A stretch of DNA of 64,000 nucleotides, taken from contig CAVWEN010000002.1 of the NCBI GenBank assembly GCA_963754045.1, positions 1 through 64,000 on the forward strand, written 5' to 3'. The notes beneath the pieces were generated by a model. It did no database searches. It had not been told where the DNA came from and saw nothing but the letters and a program-made list of their open reading frames with translations. The position numbers were made by a program, and so were the translations under genes. Origin of the DNA: JALZKA01 sp963754045 (GTDB lineage Bacteria; Actinomycetota; Thermoleophilia; Solirubrobacterales; 70-9). Shown here one piece after another: positions 33,361-43,402 of this stretch. The stretch's first letter is position 1. Every line of letters starts with the position of its first letter.

Positions 33361-33479
33361 CGGCCGGGCTGCATATCGCCCGCTGAGCTGAACGGCACAG
33401 AATCAGGCAAGCGCACGGGGCAGGCCTCGAGGCCCCGCCCATTCGTGTTCCGGGGCAGGCACATAGACTCTCCCGCCCG

Positions 33480-35048
<1,569 letters not shown>

Positions 35049-35120
35049 CACCGTCGAACCCTCCCGTTGAAGGAGCGCGAACGGCGCGCCGCCAAGGTGT
35101 TCACGGTAAGTTCAACTGCA

Positions 35121-37427
35121 GTGGGGCAGAAGGAAATAAGGCGCACGCTGCTGCTGGCCGTTACGGGATTTCTCGTCGCGCTGGTGATCGCAGGCGGCGC
35201 GACCGCGGACACGCCTCCCGACACCCTCGGCCTCAGCACCATCGACCAGACGCTGGTCCCGACCGGCGATCTCGCCGACTACAACGATCTCGCCGCCACC
35301 GGCGAGGGCGAGGGCTACGTAGTTCGCGAGGAACTCGCCGCTGCGGAGGCCGCCCGCGAGACACGTCGCAACTCGCTCTTGTACTTTGGGCAGCTTTCCG
35401 ACTTCCAGCTCGCCGACGAGGAGTCCCCCGCCCGGGTCGAGTTCCTCGATTTCGGGCCGTTCTCGTCCGCCTGGCGGGAAAACGACGGGCAGCTCGCCCA
35501 TCAGGCCGAGGCGATGATCCGGCAGATCAATGCGTTTGCCCCGGCGAGCCCCCTCGACGCCGCCGATGGCTCGAACCGCGCCATGGACTTCACGATCAAC
35601 ACCGGCGACGCGGCCGACAGCCAGCAGCGAAACGAAACCGAATGGGTGCGCACGCTCGCCGAAGGCGGCACGCTCTACTCGGGCAGCGGCACCGACCCGG
35701 CGACATCCGGTGACGCAACCTGTGCCCTGCTGCACACCATCGGCCTGGTGCCCGACGGCAACGCGCCCGAGAAATACACCGGGGTCATGGACTACGACGA
35801 CTACAGCGAAGGCACGATGCAGTTCTGGGACCCGGACCTCTCGATCGGGCCCTTTGCCGACTTCCCCACCTACCCCGGCCTGATGGACGCCAGCCAGGCG
35901 CCGTTCGAGGCTGCTGGTCTCGACGTTCCGCACTACCTGACCTTTGGCAACCACGACGCGCTGGTGCAGGGCAACGCCGCAGCAAACGCCATCTACGAGT
36001 CGGTGGCGACGGGCTGCGTGAAGCCGATGGCGCCGCTTACCAGCGACACCGACACGCTCCAAGAGGCGTTCGAAGGGATCGCCGCGCTCGATCTCAGCGC
36101 CATCCTCACCCTGCTGACGACGGACCCGACGAAGATCGGACTGGTCCCGCCCGACCAGGGCCGCCAGTTCGTCTCGAAGTCCCAGTACAAGCAGATCTTC
36201 CGCGACGGTACCCAGGCCGACGCCCACGGCTTCAACTTCATCGACGGCGACGAGGAGACCGCCTCGGAAGGCTCCGCCGGCTACTACGCCTGGAACCCCG
36301 AACCCGGCCTTCGATTCATCTCCGTAGACACCGTCTCTGAGGCCGGTGTGATCGGCCCGTCGGCGAACGGAAACGTCGACCATCCGCAGTTCCTGTGGCT
36401 GGTCGAACAGCTCGAGGCGGCCAAGGCGGCAGACGAGCTGGTCGTGCTCTTCTCCCACCACGCGATCCCGTCGCTGAATGCGGACGTCGCCGACGAATTG
36501 GCGCCGCCGTGTAACGACAGCAACGACAGCCACGGTCACAACGTCAACCCCGGCTGCGACCCGGACCCGCGCAACTCGGAGCCGATTCACCTCGGCGCCG
36601 ATCTCGAGGACCTTCTGCACGACTACCCGAACGCGATCGCATGGGTGGCCGGCCACTCCCACGAGAACACGATCGAGCCCTATCCGAATCCCTCCGGAGA
36701 AGGCGGGTTCTGGTCGATCCGCGTGGCGGCTGAGGCTGACTGGCCCCAGCAGTCGCGCCTGCTCGAGATTTTCGACAACGAGGACGGAACAATCTCGATC
36801 TTCGGCACGATCCTCGACCACGCGTCGCCCTCGACCTCGGTGCCGGCGGAAACGGACATGACCGGCGCGGGCGTGCTCGATATCGCCTCGGTCGGGCGCA
36901 CGATCGGCTACAACGAGACCCAGTACGGAGGCGAGGCCTGCAACCCGGTCTGCTCCGGCGAGCCGGGCGACCGCAACGTCGAACTGCTGCTCGGCGACCC
37001 GCGGGTTGGCGATCCGGATCCGCCTGATCCACCCGACCCACCGAGGAGCCGCTGCGGCCGGGCCGTGATCGGGACCAAGGGCAACGACCGCCTCGTGGGA
37101 ACCTCGGCGCGCAATCGCCTGGTCGGCAAGTTCGGACGCGACCGCATCTCCGGACGCCGCGGGGACGACTGTTTGCGCGGCGGGCGAGGCAGGGACAAGC
37201 TGCATGGCGGTGCCGGGGACGACCGGCTCACAGCCGCGAGCGGTGACGACCGGCTGGTCGGGGGCCCGGGCAGGGACCGGATGGTCGGCGGGCGCGGAAA
37301 CGACCGCATAATCGCGATGGACGGCGAACGAGACGTCGTGATTTGCGGCCGAGGCGACGACTTCGTCCGCAGCGACTTCAACGACGTGCTGCGCGGATGC
37401 GAGCGCGGCGTGTCCGGCGGTCCCTGA
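35121..37427 (+). CDS. secreted metallophosphoesterase with C-terminal RTX-like calcium-binding repeats
   Basis: 768 aa from GTG 35121; GTG 35097 and TTG 35067 are alternatives. The leader RRTLLLAVTGFLVALVIAGG is a signal peptide. The calcineurin-like phosphoesterase core has INTGDAADSQQ, LTFGNHDAL, VVLFSHHAIPS and WVAGHSHENTI, giving the dinuclear metal ligands. The family matches the actinobacterial TIGR03767-type phosphoesterases. A proline/aspartate linker (PDPPDPPDPP) joins a tail of GGxGxD-like nonapeptides (GNDRLVG, GRDRISGRRGDD, GGAGDDRL), many with Arg in place of Gly, typical of calcium-binding export modules. Confidence 0.88.
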   Translation: MGQKEIRRTLLLAVTGFLVALVIAGGATADTPPDTLGLSTIDQTLVPTGDLADYNDLAATGEGEGYVVREELAAAEAARETRRNSLLYFGQLSDFQLADEESPARVEFLDFGPFSSAWRENDGQLAHQAEAMIRQINAFAPASPLDAADGSNRAMDFTINTGDAADSQQRNETEWVRTLAEGGTLYSGSGTDPATSGDATCALLHTIGLVPDGNAPEKYTGVMDYDDYSEGTMQFWDPDLSIGPFADFPTYPGLMDASQAPFEAAGLDVPHYLTFGNHDALVQGNAAANAIYESVATGCVKPMAPLTSDTDTLQEAFEGIAALDLSAILTLLTTDPTKIGLVPPDQGRQFVSKSQYKQIFRDGTQADAHGFNFIDGDEETASEGSAGYYAWNPEPGLRFISVDTVSEAGVIGPSANGNVDHPQFLWLVEQLEAAKAADELVVLFSHHAIPSLNADVADELAPPCNDSNDSHGHNVNPGCDPDPRNSEPIHLGADLEDLLHDYPNAIAWVAGHSHENTIEPYPNPSGEGGFWSIRVAAEADWPQQSRLLEIFDNEDGTISIFGTILDHASPSTSVPAETDMTGAGVLDIASVGRTIGYNETQYGGEACNPVCSGEPGDRNVELLLGDPRVGDPDPPDPPDPPRSRCGRAVIGTKGNDRLVGTSARNRLVGKFGRDRISGRRGDDCLRGGRGRDKLHGGAGDDRLTAASGDDRLVGGPGRDRMVGGRGNDRIIAMDGERDVVICGRGDDFVRSDFNDVLRGCERGVSGGP

Positions 37428-37442
37428 GGGCCAATAGAGTTG

Positions 37443-37706
37443 GTGGCCGTGAAGAGCAGTAACGGCCAGCGCAGGACTGCTCGCCCGCGGATCGAGATGG
37501 TCTCGGGCGCCGCCTCGGACTCCGAGGCGGCGGCGATCGTCGCCGCTCTGGAGCAGTTTTTGGCCGACACGGCGCCCGCGCCGGCACCGGACGGGCCTGC
37601 GATCAGCCCCTGGGCGCGAGCCGCGCTCGAGGAAGGGATTGCGGCACGCCAGGTGAGCGGCTACGTGTGGGGCCACTCCCCCCGTCCATCCCCGACCAGG
37701 AGCTAG
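37443..37706 (+). CDS. acyl-CoA carboxylase epsilon-like subunit
   Basis: 87 aa from GTG 37443; TTG 37440 and GTG 37449 are alternatives. PRIEMVSGAASDSEAAAIVA resembles the start of AccE/PccE subunits, which carry a short helix followed by a disordered Ala/Pro segment and a Trp-containing end (SPWARAALEEGI). These peptides stabilise actinobacterial acyl-CoA carboxylase complexes. The beta subunit lies 2.4 kb upstream, separated by the phosphoesterase gene. The similarity is modest. Confidence 0.62.
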   Translation: MAVKSSNGQRRTARPRIEMVSGAASDSEAAAIVAALEQFLADTAPAPAPDGPAISPWARAALEEGIAARQVSGYVWGHSPRPSPTRS

Positions 37707-37708
37707 AC

Positions 37709-37918
37709 ATGGCAGTCGTGAAGATCATCGAGTTGGTTGGCAGCTCCAAGACATCGACCGACGACGCCGCCAAGCAGGCGCTCGAGGAGGCGAGGAGTTC
37801 GCTGCGCAACATTCGCGCCGTGGACATCGTCTCGACCGGCATCCGCGGCGAGAACCTGGACGAGTACCGCGCCCACGTCCGCGTCGCGTTCATCGTCGAC
37901 AAAGCCGACGTCGACTAG
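37709..37918 (+). CDS. dodecin family flavin-binding protein
   Basis: 69 aa. VVKIIELVGSSKTSTDDAAK and NIRAVDIVSTGIRGENLDEY RAHV-type strands match dodecins, which assemble into hollow dodecamers that store riboflavin or FMN/FAD and quench them. Length and the central strand pattern fit; the conserved aromatic that stacks on flavin in halobacterial forms is not obvious. It starts 2 bp after the stop of the epsilon-like gene. Confidence 0.88.
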   Translation: MAVVKIIELVGSSKTSTDDAAKQALEEARSSLRNIRAVDIVSTGIRGENLDEYRAHVRVAFIVDKADVD

Positions 37919-38008
37919 AAACGCCGGCGGCTCGTCCGCTGGCGTCGGGCTAGGGCGCGATCGCTGACCCGGCAGGTCGCGCTTCAGGCGCGGGTTCCCG
38001 CTAAAAGC

Positions 38009-38037
38009 CCTAATCCCAATCAGGATTTATGTAATAC
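38009..38037 (+). promoter_or_regulatory. possible promoter/operator of the sulfate assimilation operon
   Basis: An AT-rich island in GC-rich DNA precedes the sulfite reductase ATG. AATCC (38013-38017) and GGATT (38023-38027) form a short inverted repeat with a 5-6-base spacer, and TAATAC (38032-38037) could serve as a -10 box. The -35 is weak. This probably marks the regulated promoter of the four-gene operon. Confidence 0.4.
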
Positions 38038-38046
38038 TTCTCGGCG

Positions 38047-39924
38047 ATGGAACCCACAGCCGCACCTGTACGCCCGAAGGACAAGGCCACCGCCGACCAA
38101 CTCGACCAGGACCACGGGAAGGTTCAGGTCGGAAAAGGCCGTGGCAGCCTCGAGAACCCGGAGGTCTACGAGAACGTTCCTGGACACCTGATCCCGATCC
38201 TCGAGCACGAGTTCGACGACTTCGACACCGAGGCCGACAAGTTCCTCGACGGCCAGACGCCGGAAGACCAGTTCATCGGCTTCCGTCTCAAGCAGGGCGT
38301 CTACGGACAGCGCCAGCCCGACGTGCAGATGTGCCGGATCAAGCTGCCGATGGGCGGTGTCACCCCCGAGCAGATGGACGTCCTCGGCGACGTGGTCGAG
38401 CGCTGGGCTCCGCTGGGCAAAGGTCACATCACCACGCGTCAGAACATCCAGATCCACCACATCCCGCTGAAGGACATGGCCCAGCTGATCCGCGAGATCT
38501 CCGCCGTCGACCTGTCCTCGCGCGAGGGTTGCGGCAACACGGTTCGCAACGTCACCGGCGACCCGTTCGCTGGTGTCGCCGCCGACGAGCTCTTCGACAT
38601 CACCCCTTACGCCGGCGCCTACGTGCGCTACTTCGTGCGCCATCCGACGACCCAGCTGATGCCGCGGAAGATCAAGACCGCGTTCACCGCGACCGACGAG
38701 GACGTCGCGATCACCGGCATCCACGACATCGGCTTTATCCCGCGCCTTCGCGATGGCGTGAAGGGCGTTGAGATCCGGGTCGGCGGCGGCACATCGATCA
38801 TGCCTCGCATCGCCCCCACGCTCTACGAGTTCGTCGAGCTCGACAATGGCGACTACCTCAAGGTCACCGAGGCCGCGCTTCGCATCTTCGATCGCCAGAA
38901 CTGGCTGCGCGTGAACCGCGCCCGCGCCCGCATCAAGGTCCTGATCGACAAGATCGGCATCGACGCGTTCCGCGAGCTGGTCGACGTCGAGCTCGAGGGC
39001 GACTGGGTTGCCGAGCGCGATTTCGACGTCGACAAGCTTCGCTTCGACGTGGACGAGGAGGGGGCGGCGCCCGTGGTGCCGACCAGCCCCAGCGCGCCGA
39101 ACGGAGACGTATCGGAGTACGAGCGCTTCCGCACCTCGAACGTCCGCTCGCAGCGCCAGGACGGCTTCTCGACCGTGGTCGTCAAAGTCACGCGCGGTGA
39201 CCTGACTCCCGCGCAGTTCCGCGGCCTCGCCGCGATCATGCGTGAGTACACGGGCGGCTCCGCTCGCTCGACCGTGCAGCAGAACTTCGTCTTGCGCTGG
39301 GTTCGCAACGAGGCGGTCTACGACGTTTGGCGGCGACTCGCCGACCTCGGACTGGCCGAGTCGGGAGCCCGTGAGATCACCGACGTGGTCTCCTGCCCCG
39401 GCACCGACTCCTGCAAGCTGGGCATCACCAGTTCGATGGGCCTGAACGCCGCGATCCAGGAGCGGGTCGAGCAAATGGAGATCGAGGACTCGCTCACCAA
39501 GCGCATCCACATCAAAATGTCCGGCTGCCCGAACGGGTGCAGCCAGCACCACATCGCGAACATCGGCTTCTACGGCGCCTCGCTCAAGGTTGGCGGGAGG
39601 CAGATGCCCGCGTACATCCCGCACATCGGCGGCAACTACGAGGGCGGCGAGGTCGTCTACGGCGCCCGCCTGAAGTCTCGCCTACCCGCCAAGCGCGTGC
39701 CCGACGCGGTCGAGCGCTGGCTGCGGATGTACGAGTCCGAACGCAACGACGCCGAGGAGTTCAACGACTTCGCCGAGCGCGTCGGCTCCGCCCGCTTCGA
39801 GGAGGAGGTCGCGCCGCTCGCGATGCCCGCCGATTTCAATCTCTCCACGATGGACCAGTTCATCGACTGGAACCGCGCCGAGCCGTACAAGGTCGAGCGC
39901 GGCGAGGGCGAGTGCGCGATCTAG
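38047..39924 (+). CDS. ferredoxin-dependent sulfite/nitrite reductase (siroheme, 4Fe-4S)
   Basis: 625 aa with the duplicated ferrodoxin-like architecture of sulfite and nitrite reductases. TTRQNIQIHHIPLKDM and GSARSTVQQNFVLRWV are the two siroheme-side arginine segments; the iron-sulfur/siroheme cysteines are C450 and C456 (CPGTDSCKL) and C494 and C498 (SGCPNGCSQH). It reduces sulfite to sulfide with six electrons from ferredoxin. Location directly ahead of APS reductase, ATP sulfurylase and APS kinase makes sulfite the likely substrate. A proline/serine linker (about 345-365) separates the halves. Confidence 0.94.
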   Translation: MEPTAAPVRPKDKATADQLDQDHGKVQVGKGRGSLENPEVYENVPGHLIPILEHEFDDFDTEADKFLDGQTPEDQFIGFRLKQGVYGQRQPDVQMCRIKLPMGGVTPEQMDVLGDVVERWAPLGKGHITTRQNIQIHHIPLKDMAQLIREISAVDLSSREGCGNTVRNVTGDPFAGVAADELFDITPYAGAYVRYFVRHPTTQLMPRKIKTAFTATDEDVAITGIHDIGFIPRLRDGVKGVEIRVGGGTSIMPRIAPTLYEFVELDNGDYLKVTEAALRIFDRQNWLRVNRARARIKVLIDKIGIDAFRELVDVELEGDWVAERDFDVDKLRFDVDEEGAAPVVPTSPSAPNGDVSEYERFRTSNVRSQRQDGFSTVVVKVTRGDLTPAQFRGLAAIMREYTGGSARSTVQQNFVLRWVRNEAVYDVWRRLADLGLAESGAREITDVVSCPGTDSCKLGITSSMGLNAAIQERVEQMEIEDSLTKRIHIKMSGCPNGCSQHHIANIGFYGASLKVGGRQMPAYIPHIGGNYEGGEVVYGARLKSRLPAKRVPDAVERWLRMYESERNDAEEFNDFAERVGSARFEEEVAPLAMPADFNLSTMDQFIDWNRAEPYKVERGEGECAI

Positions 39925-39926
39925 GT

Positions 39927-40637
39927 ATGGCCTCTCCACCGCCCGCCACAGCGCTCGTCCGCCCCCGGCAGCTCGACGACAGTATCGTCGCCGAGGTCGA
40001 GGAGATGGGCGCCTCCGAAGCGATCGCATGGGCGATTGAGACCTTCGGCTCGCAGCTCGGCTTCGCCGCCTCATTTCAGAAGACGAGCTCGGTGATCGTC
40101 GACATGGCGCATCGGCACGATCCGGATGCGCACTTCTTCTACATCGACACCGAACTGCTCTTTCCGGAGACCTACGAGACCCGCGACCGGCTCGCCGAGC
40201 GCTACGGGATCGAGTTCGATCGCTACGTCCAGGACAACCCCCCGGGACTGCGCGAGCGCTGGGACGCGGGCAAGTGGAACACCGACGACGAGTGCTGCGC
40301 GCCACGCAAGGTCGCTACCATGCGGCGCGCCCTCGAGGGCGTCGACTGCTGGGTCTCAGGTGTTCGCAGACTGGACTCCGAGACTCGCGCAGGTGCCCGA
40401 CGCTTCGGCTGGGACACCCGGTTCGAGCGCTGGAAGCTCAACCCCCTCGCCGACTGGGACGACAAGCAAGTCTGGACCTACATAAAGGAACATCAAGTGC
40501 CTTATAACCCACTTCACGACCAGGGCTATCCGTCGATCGGGTGCATGCCCTGCACCTCAAAGCCCGGCCAGGGCGAAGACGTTCGAGCCGGCCGCTGGGC
40601 CGGAACCGACCGGACCGAGTGCGGCATCAATGGGTAG
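39927..40637 (+). CDS. cysH: adenylylsulfate (APS) reductase, assimilatory, CysH family
   Basis: 236 aa, starting 2 bp after the sulfite reductase stop. SFQKTSSVIVDMAH is the PP-loop-like nucleotide site and RRLDSETRAGA lies nearby. C123-C124 in DDECCAPRK and C206/C209 in GCMPCTS are the four cysteines that bind a 4Fe-4S cluster, and the tail TECGIN carries the catalytic cysteine (C232). The cluster marks the APS-using rather than the PAPS-using type. Sulfite is the product, with thioredoxin as donor. Confidence 0.95.
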   Translation: MASPPPATALVRPRQLDDSIVAEVEEMGASEAIAWAIETFGSQLGFAASFQKTSSVIVDMAHRHDPDAHFFYIDTELLFPETYETRDRLAERYGIEFDRYVQDNPPGLRERWDAGKWNTDDECCAPRKVATMRRALEGVDCWVSGVRRLDSETRAGARRFGWDTRFERWKLNPLADWDDKQVWTYIKEHQVPYNPLHDQGYPSIGCMPCTSKPGQGEDVRAGRWAGTDRTECGING

Positions 40638-41715
40638 CGCCGAGACGGCGCTGAGCCTGACGCTCACGTCGCGTCAGGCCAGCGACTTCGAGCTGCTCGC
40701 CAACGGTGGCTTCGCGCCGCTAACCGGCTTTCAGGGCAAGGCTGACCACGAGTCGGTTTGCCGTGACATGCGGCTGACCAGCGGCGAGATTTGGCCGATC
40801 CCGATCACGCTCGCAACGGATCTTGAATGCTCCGAAGGCGACGTGGTCGAACTGAGCGCGCCAAACGGCAAGGCGCTTGGCCGGCTCACCGTCGAGGAGA
40901 TCTTCGACAAGGATCTGGATCTGGAGGCCGAGCAGGTCTACCGCACCAGCGACGACGAGCACCCCGGCGTCGCGGCGATCCGCGAGGAGGGCACACGTTG
41001 CCTGGCCGGACCGATCGAGGTCGATGCCCTTCCGGACCACGACGAGGCGTTCATGAAGCGCTACCAGACGACGGAGGAGTCGAAGGCTGCCTTCGCCGAG
41101 CGCGGCTGGACGCGCATCGTCGCGTTCCAGACCCGCAACCCGATCCACCGAGCGCACGAGTACCTCACCAAGGCGGCGCTCGAGATCTGCGACGGGCTGT
41201 ACATCCACCCGTTGATCGGCGAGACCAAAAAGGGCGACATCCCGGCGGATGTGCGGATGCGCTGCTACGAGGTCCTGATGGACAACTACTACCACCCAGA
41301 CCACGTCATGCTCGGCGTGAACCCGGGCAAGATGCACTACGCGGGACCGCGCGAGGCCGTTCTTCACGCCGTTATCCGCCGCAATTACGGCTGCACCCAC
41401 TTCATCGTGGGGCGCGACCACGCCGGCGTCGGTGACTACTACGGCACCTACGACGCGCAACGCATCTTCGACGACATCGACACCACTGAGCTGGGAATCA
41501 CTCCCCTGTTCTTCGAACACACCTTCTGGTGCAACGAGTGTGAGGGCATGGGCTCTGCTAAGACCTGCCCCCACCCCCAGGAGTCGCATCTGTTCCTCTC
41601 GGGGACCAAGGTGCGCGAGATGCTCGGCGAGGGCGAGAAGCCCCCGCCTGAGTTCTCCCGGGAAGAGGTTGCCCAGATCCTCATCGACGCTTACAAGGAG
41701 GACGACGCCTCATGA
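40630..41715 (+). CDS. sat: sulfate adenylyltransferase (ATP sulfurylase, homo-oligomeric type)
   Basis: 361 aa; start overlaps the end of cysH by 8 bp. FQTRNPIHRAHEYL carries the QxRN and HxxH motifs that bind sulfate and ATP; GRDHAGVGDYYGTYDAQ and the zinc-type cysteines in WCNECEGMGSAKTCPH follow. It activates sulfate to APS. This is the single-subunit Sat type rather than CysD/CysN. The N-terminus (MGSAETALSLTLTSRQASDF) is short compared with some relatives but complete in the conserved part. Confidence 0.95.
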   Translation: MGSAETALSLTLTSRQASDFELLANGGFAPLTGFQGKADHESVCRDMRLTSGEIWPIPITLATDLECSEGDVVELSAPNGKALGRLTVEEIFDKDLDLEAEQVYRTSDDEHPGVAAIREEGTRCLAGPIEVDALPDHDEAFMKRYQTTEESKAAFAERGWTRIVAFQTRNPIHRAHEYLTKAALEICDGLYIHPLIGETKKGDIPADVRMRCYEVLMDNYYHPDHVMLGVNPGKMHYAGPREAVLHAVIRRNYGCTHFIVGRDHAGVGDYYGTYDAQRIFDDIDTTELGITPLFFEHTFWCNECEGMGSAKTCPHPQESHLFLSGTKVREMLGEGEKPPPEFSREEVAQILIDAYKEDDAS

Positions 41716-42257
41716 CGGACACAAACGGCGGCTACACCCTGTGGTTCACCGGCCTTTCCGGCTCGGGTAAGACCACGATCACTACCCTGCTCGTCAAGGA
41801 GTTGCTGAGCCGCGGCTCCAAGCTCGAGGTGCTCGACGGCGACGTTGTGCGCGAGAACCTCTCGAAAGGCCTCGGCTTCTCGAAGGAGGATCGCGACACG
41901 AACATTCGCCGGATCGCCTTCGTGGCGAACCTGCTGTCTCGCAACGGCGTTCCGGTGATTACAGCGGCGATCTCCCCATACCGCGAGATCCGCGACGAAG
42001 CCCGCCAAATGATGGACGGCCGCTTCGTCGAGATCTATGTGAAGGCTTCGGTCGAGGCCTGCGAGGAGCGCGACGTGAAGGGCCTCTACGCGAAGGCCCG
42101 CTCCGGCGAGATCAAGGAGTTCACCGGCGTCTCCGACCCGTACGAGGAGCCCGAGAACGCCGAGATCGTGGTCGAGACCGAGACGCAGTCCCCCGAGGAA
42201 TCGGCGAAGCAGATCGTCGATTACCTCGAGGAAAACGGCTGGCTCTCGAAGAGCTAG
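41712..42257 (+). CDS. cysC: adenylylsulfate kinase (APS kinase)
   Basis: 181 aa; ATG overlaps the sat stop in ATGA. P-loop GLSGSGKTT (14-22), DGDVVRENLSKGLGFSKEDR and the lid region follow the family. It phosphorylates APS to PAPS for sulfation reactions. Since the reductase in this operon is of the APS type, PAPS is probably used for sulfotransferases rather than for cysteine synthesis. Last gene of the operon. Confidence 0.95.
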   Translation: MTDTNGGYTLWFTGLSGSGKTTITTLLVKELLSRGSKLEVLDGDVVRENLSKGLGFSKEDRDTNIRRIAFVANLLSRNGVPVITAAISPYREIRDEARQMMDGRFVEIYVKASVEACEERDVKGLYAKARSGEIKEFTGVSDPYEEPENAEIVVETETQSPEESAKQIVDYLEENGWLSKS

Positions 42258-42264
42258 CTCGCCC

Positions 42265-42597
42265 TCACTCGGCAGCACCCCCCCGACCCGGGACCTTGAC
42301 GCTCACGTCGAGGTCCTCGGGGTCGAATGAGCGCACCAGGGGGACGCGTAAGCCACGGGCGACCCGGTACGCCCACGCGTACGGGAACGGGAGCGGCAGG
42401 TCGGGATCGAAGCGGGTCACAGTTCCGTCCTTCGCCCTCACCTCGAGGTGCATCTGTGAGGTTGGGATGATCCAGCCCCGCGGGCGGTCGATCCCGGCGA
42501 TACGGACCTGAGCGGGCCCGCCACCGACTGAGACCTCGCGGATCTGTCGTACGACGGCCCGAATGCGAAACGGGTTCAGCAGGCGCAAACGCTTCAT
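42265..42597 (-). CDS. hypothetical protein
   Basis: 110 aa from ATG 42597 (an in-frame upstream start at 42639 is less likely). It begins MKRLRLLNPFRIRAVVRQIR and is basic, with mixed strands and helices such as GPAQVRIAGIDRPRGWIIPT and MHLEVRAKDGTVTRFDPDLP. There is no signal peptide or obvious membrane segment. Convergent with cysC (7-bp gap) and divergent from the acyltransferase. Not recognised. Confidence 0.6.
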   Translation of the reverse strand: MKRLRLLNPFRIRAVVRQIREVSVGGGPAQVRIAGIDRPRGWIIPTSQMHLEVRAKDGTVTRFDPDLPLPFPYAWAYRVARGLRVPLVRSFDPEDLDVSVKVPGRGGAAE

Positions 42598-42715
42598 CCC
42601 CACCGTGATACCCGATCGGGCGATCGATAGTAAAAGCACGGGCGCCAGCTCGCCACAACCGCCGCCCGGACGGCCACGCTCGAGATCTCGAGCCGGTTCC
42701 TCCTAGAGTGGGGCA

Positions 42716-43399
42716 ATGACCGACGCAATCGAAGCAGCGGCTCCCAAGCCGATTTCCCGCACCTACCGCTTCGCGATGGCGGCCTGCGCGCCGATCGTGC
42801 GCTGGTGGGGGCGGCTCGAGGCGGTGGGCGTCGAGCACCTTCCCACCTCGGGGCCGACGATCGTGGTGGGCAACCACGACTCGTATTGGGATCCCGTCGC
42901 GATCGGAATCGCCGGGAGACGGCGTCGGCAGATCCGCGCGCTGGCGAAAGCGAGCCTCTGGAAAATCAAGCCGCTGGCGCCGATTCTCAACGGCATGGGC
43001 CAGGTCCCGATTCAGCGCGGCAAGAGCGATGCCACGGCCTTTTCGACCGCGATCGAGGTCTTGCGCGATGGCGGCTGTATTGGGGTCTTCCCCGAGGGCA
43101 CGACATCGCGCGGGCGGATCCTGCGTGCACGCAGCGGCGTGGGGCGACTCGCGCTCGACGTCCCCGAAGCGGTACTCGTGACCTGTGCCGTTACCGGCAC
43201 CGTCGATATCGTGCGGCTTCCGAAGCGGCCCCGGATCAGGGTCGAGTTCTTCCCGCCGTCGGATCGCCTCCCTGAGGAGGATGCGGCCGCCCTCGCGGTT
43301 CGGCTGACGGCGAACATCCGCGAGATCGCGCCGGTCGCCGTGTCGGGGCGCAAGCGCAAGGCGGCGGCGAACGCCGCGCGCGCTCGCGGCGAGGGCTGA
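42716..43399 (+). CDS. 1-acyl-sn-glycerol-3-phosphate acyltransferase (PlsC-like)
   Basis: 227 aa. VGNHDSYWDPVA (H54 to D59) is the HX4D catalytic motif, and GVFPEGTTSRGR (FPEGT at 125-129) the glycerophosphate-binding motif. An N-terminal amphipathic helix (SRTYRFAMAACAPIVRWWGR) may bind the membrane. It adds the second acyl chain in phospholipid synthesis. The C-terminus ends in a lysine/arginine/alanine tail. Its end is 3 bp from the convergent PLC-like gene. Confidence 0.92.
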   Translation: MTDAIEAAAPKPISRTYRFAMAACAPIVRWWGRLEAVGVEHLPTSGPTIVVGNHDSYWDPVAIGIAGRRRRQIRALAKASLWKIKPLAPILNGMGQVPIQRGKSDATAFSTAIEVLRDGGCIGVFPEGTTSRGRILRARSGVGRLALDVPEAVLVTCAVTGTVDIVRLPKRPRIRVEFFPPSDRLPEEDAAALAVRLTANIREIAPVAVSGRKRKAAANAARARGEG

Positions 43400-43402
43400 C
43401 CT

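Noticed and set aside
35112..37676. Very long minus-strand open frame opposite the phosphoesterase gene
   Set aside because: GC-rich codon structure leaves long open antisense frames; this one has no domain likeness, while the plus strand has a signal peptide, metal motifs and RTX-like repeats.
38020..39624. Minus-strand frame opposite sulfite reductase
   Set aside because: It is a shadow, with repetitive Arg/Val/Asp composition and no conserved motif.
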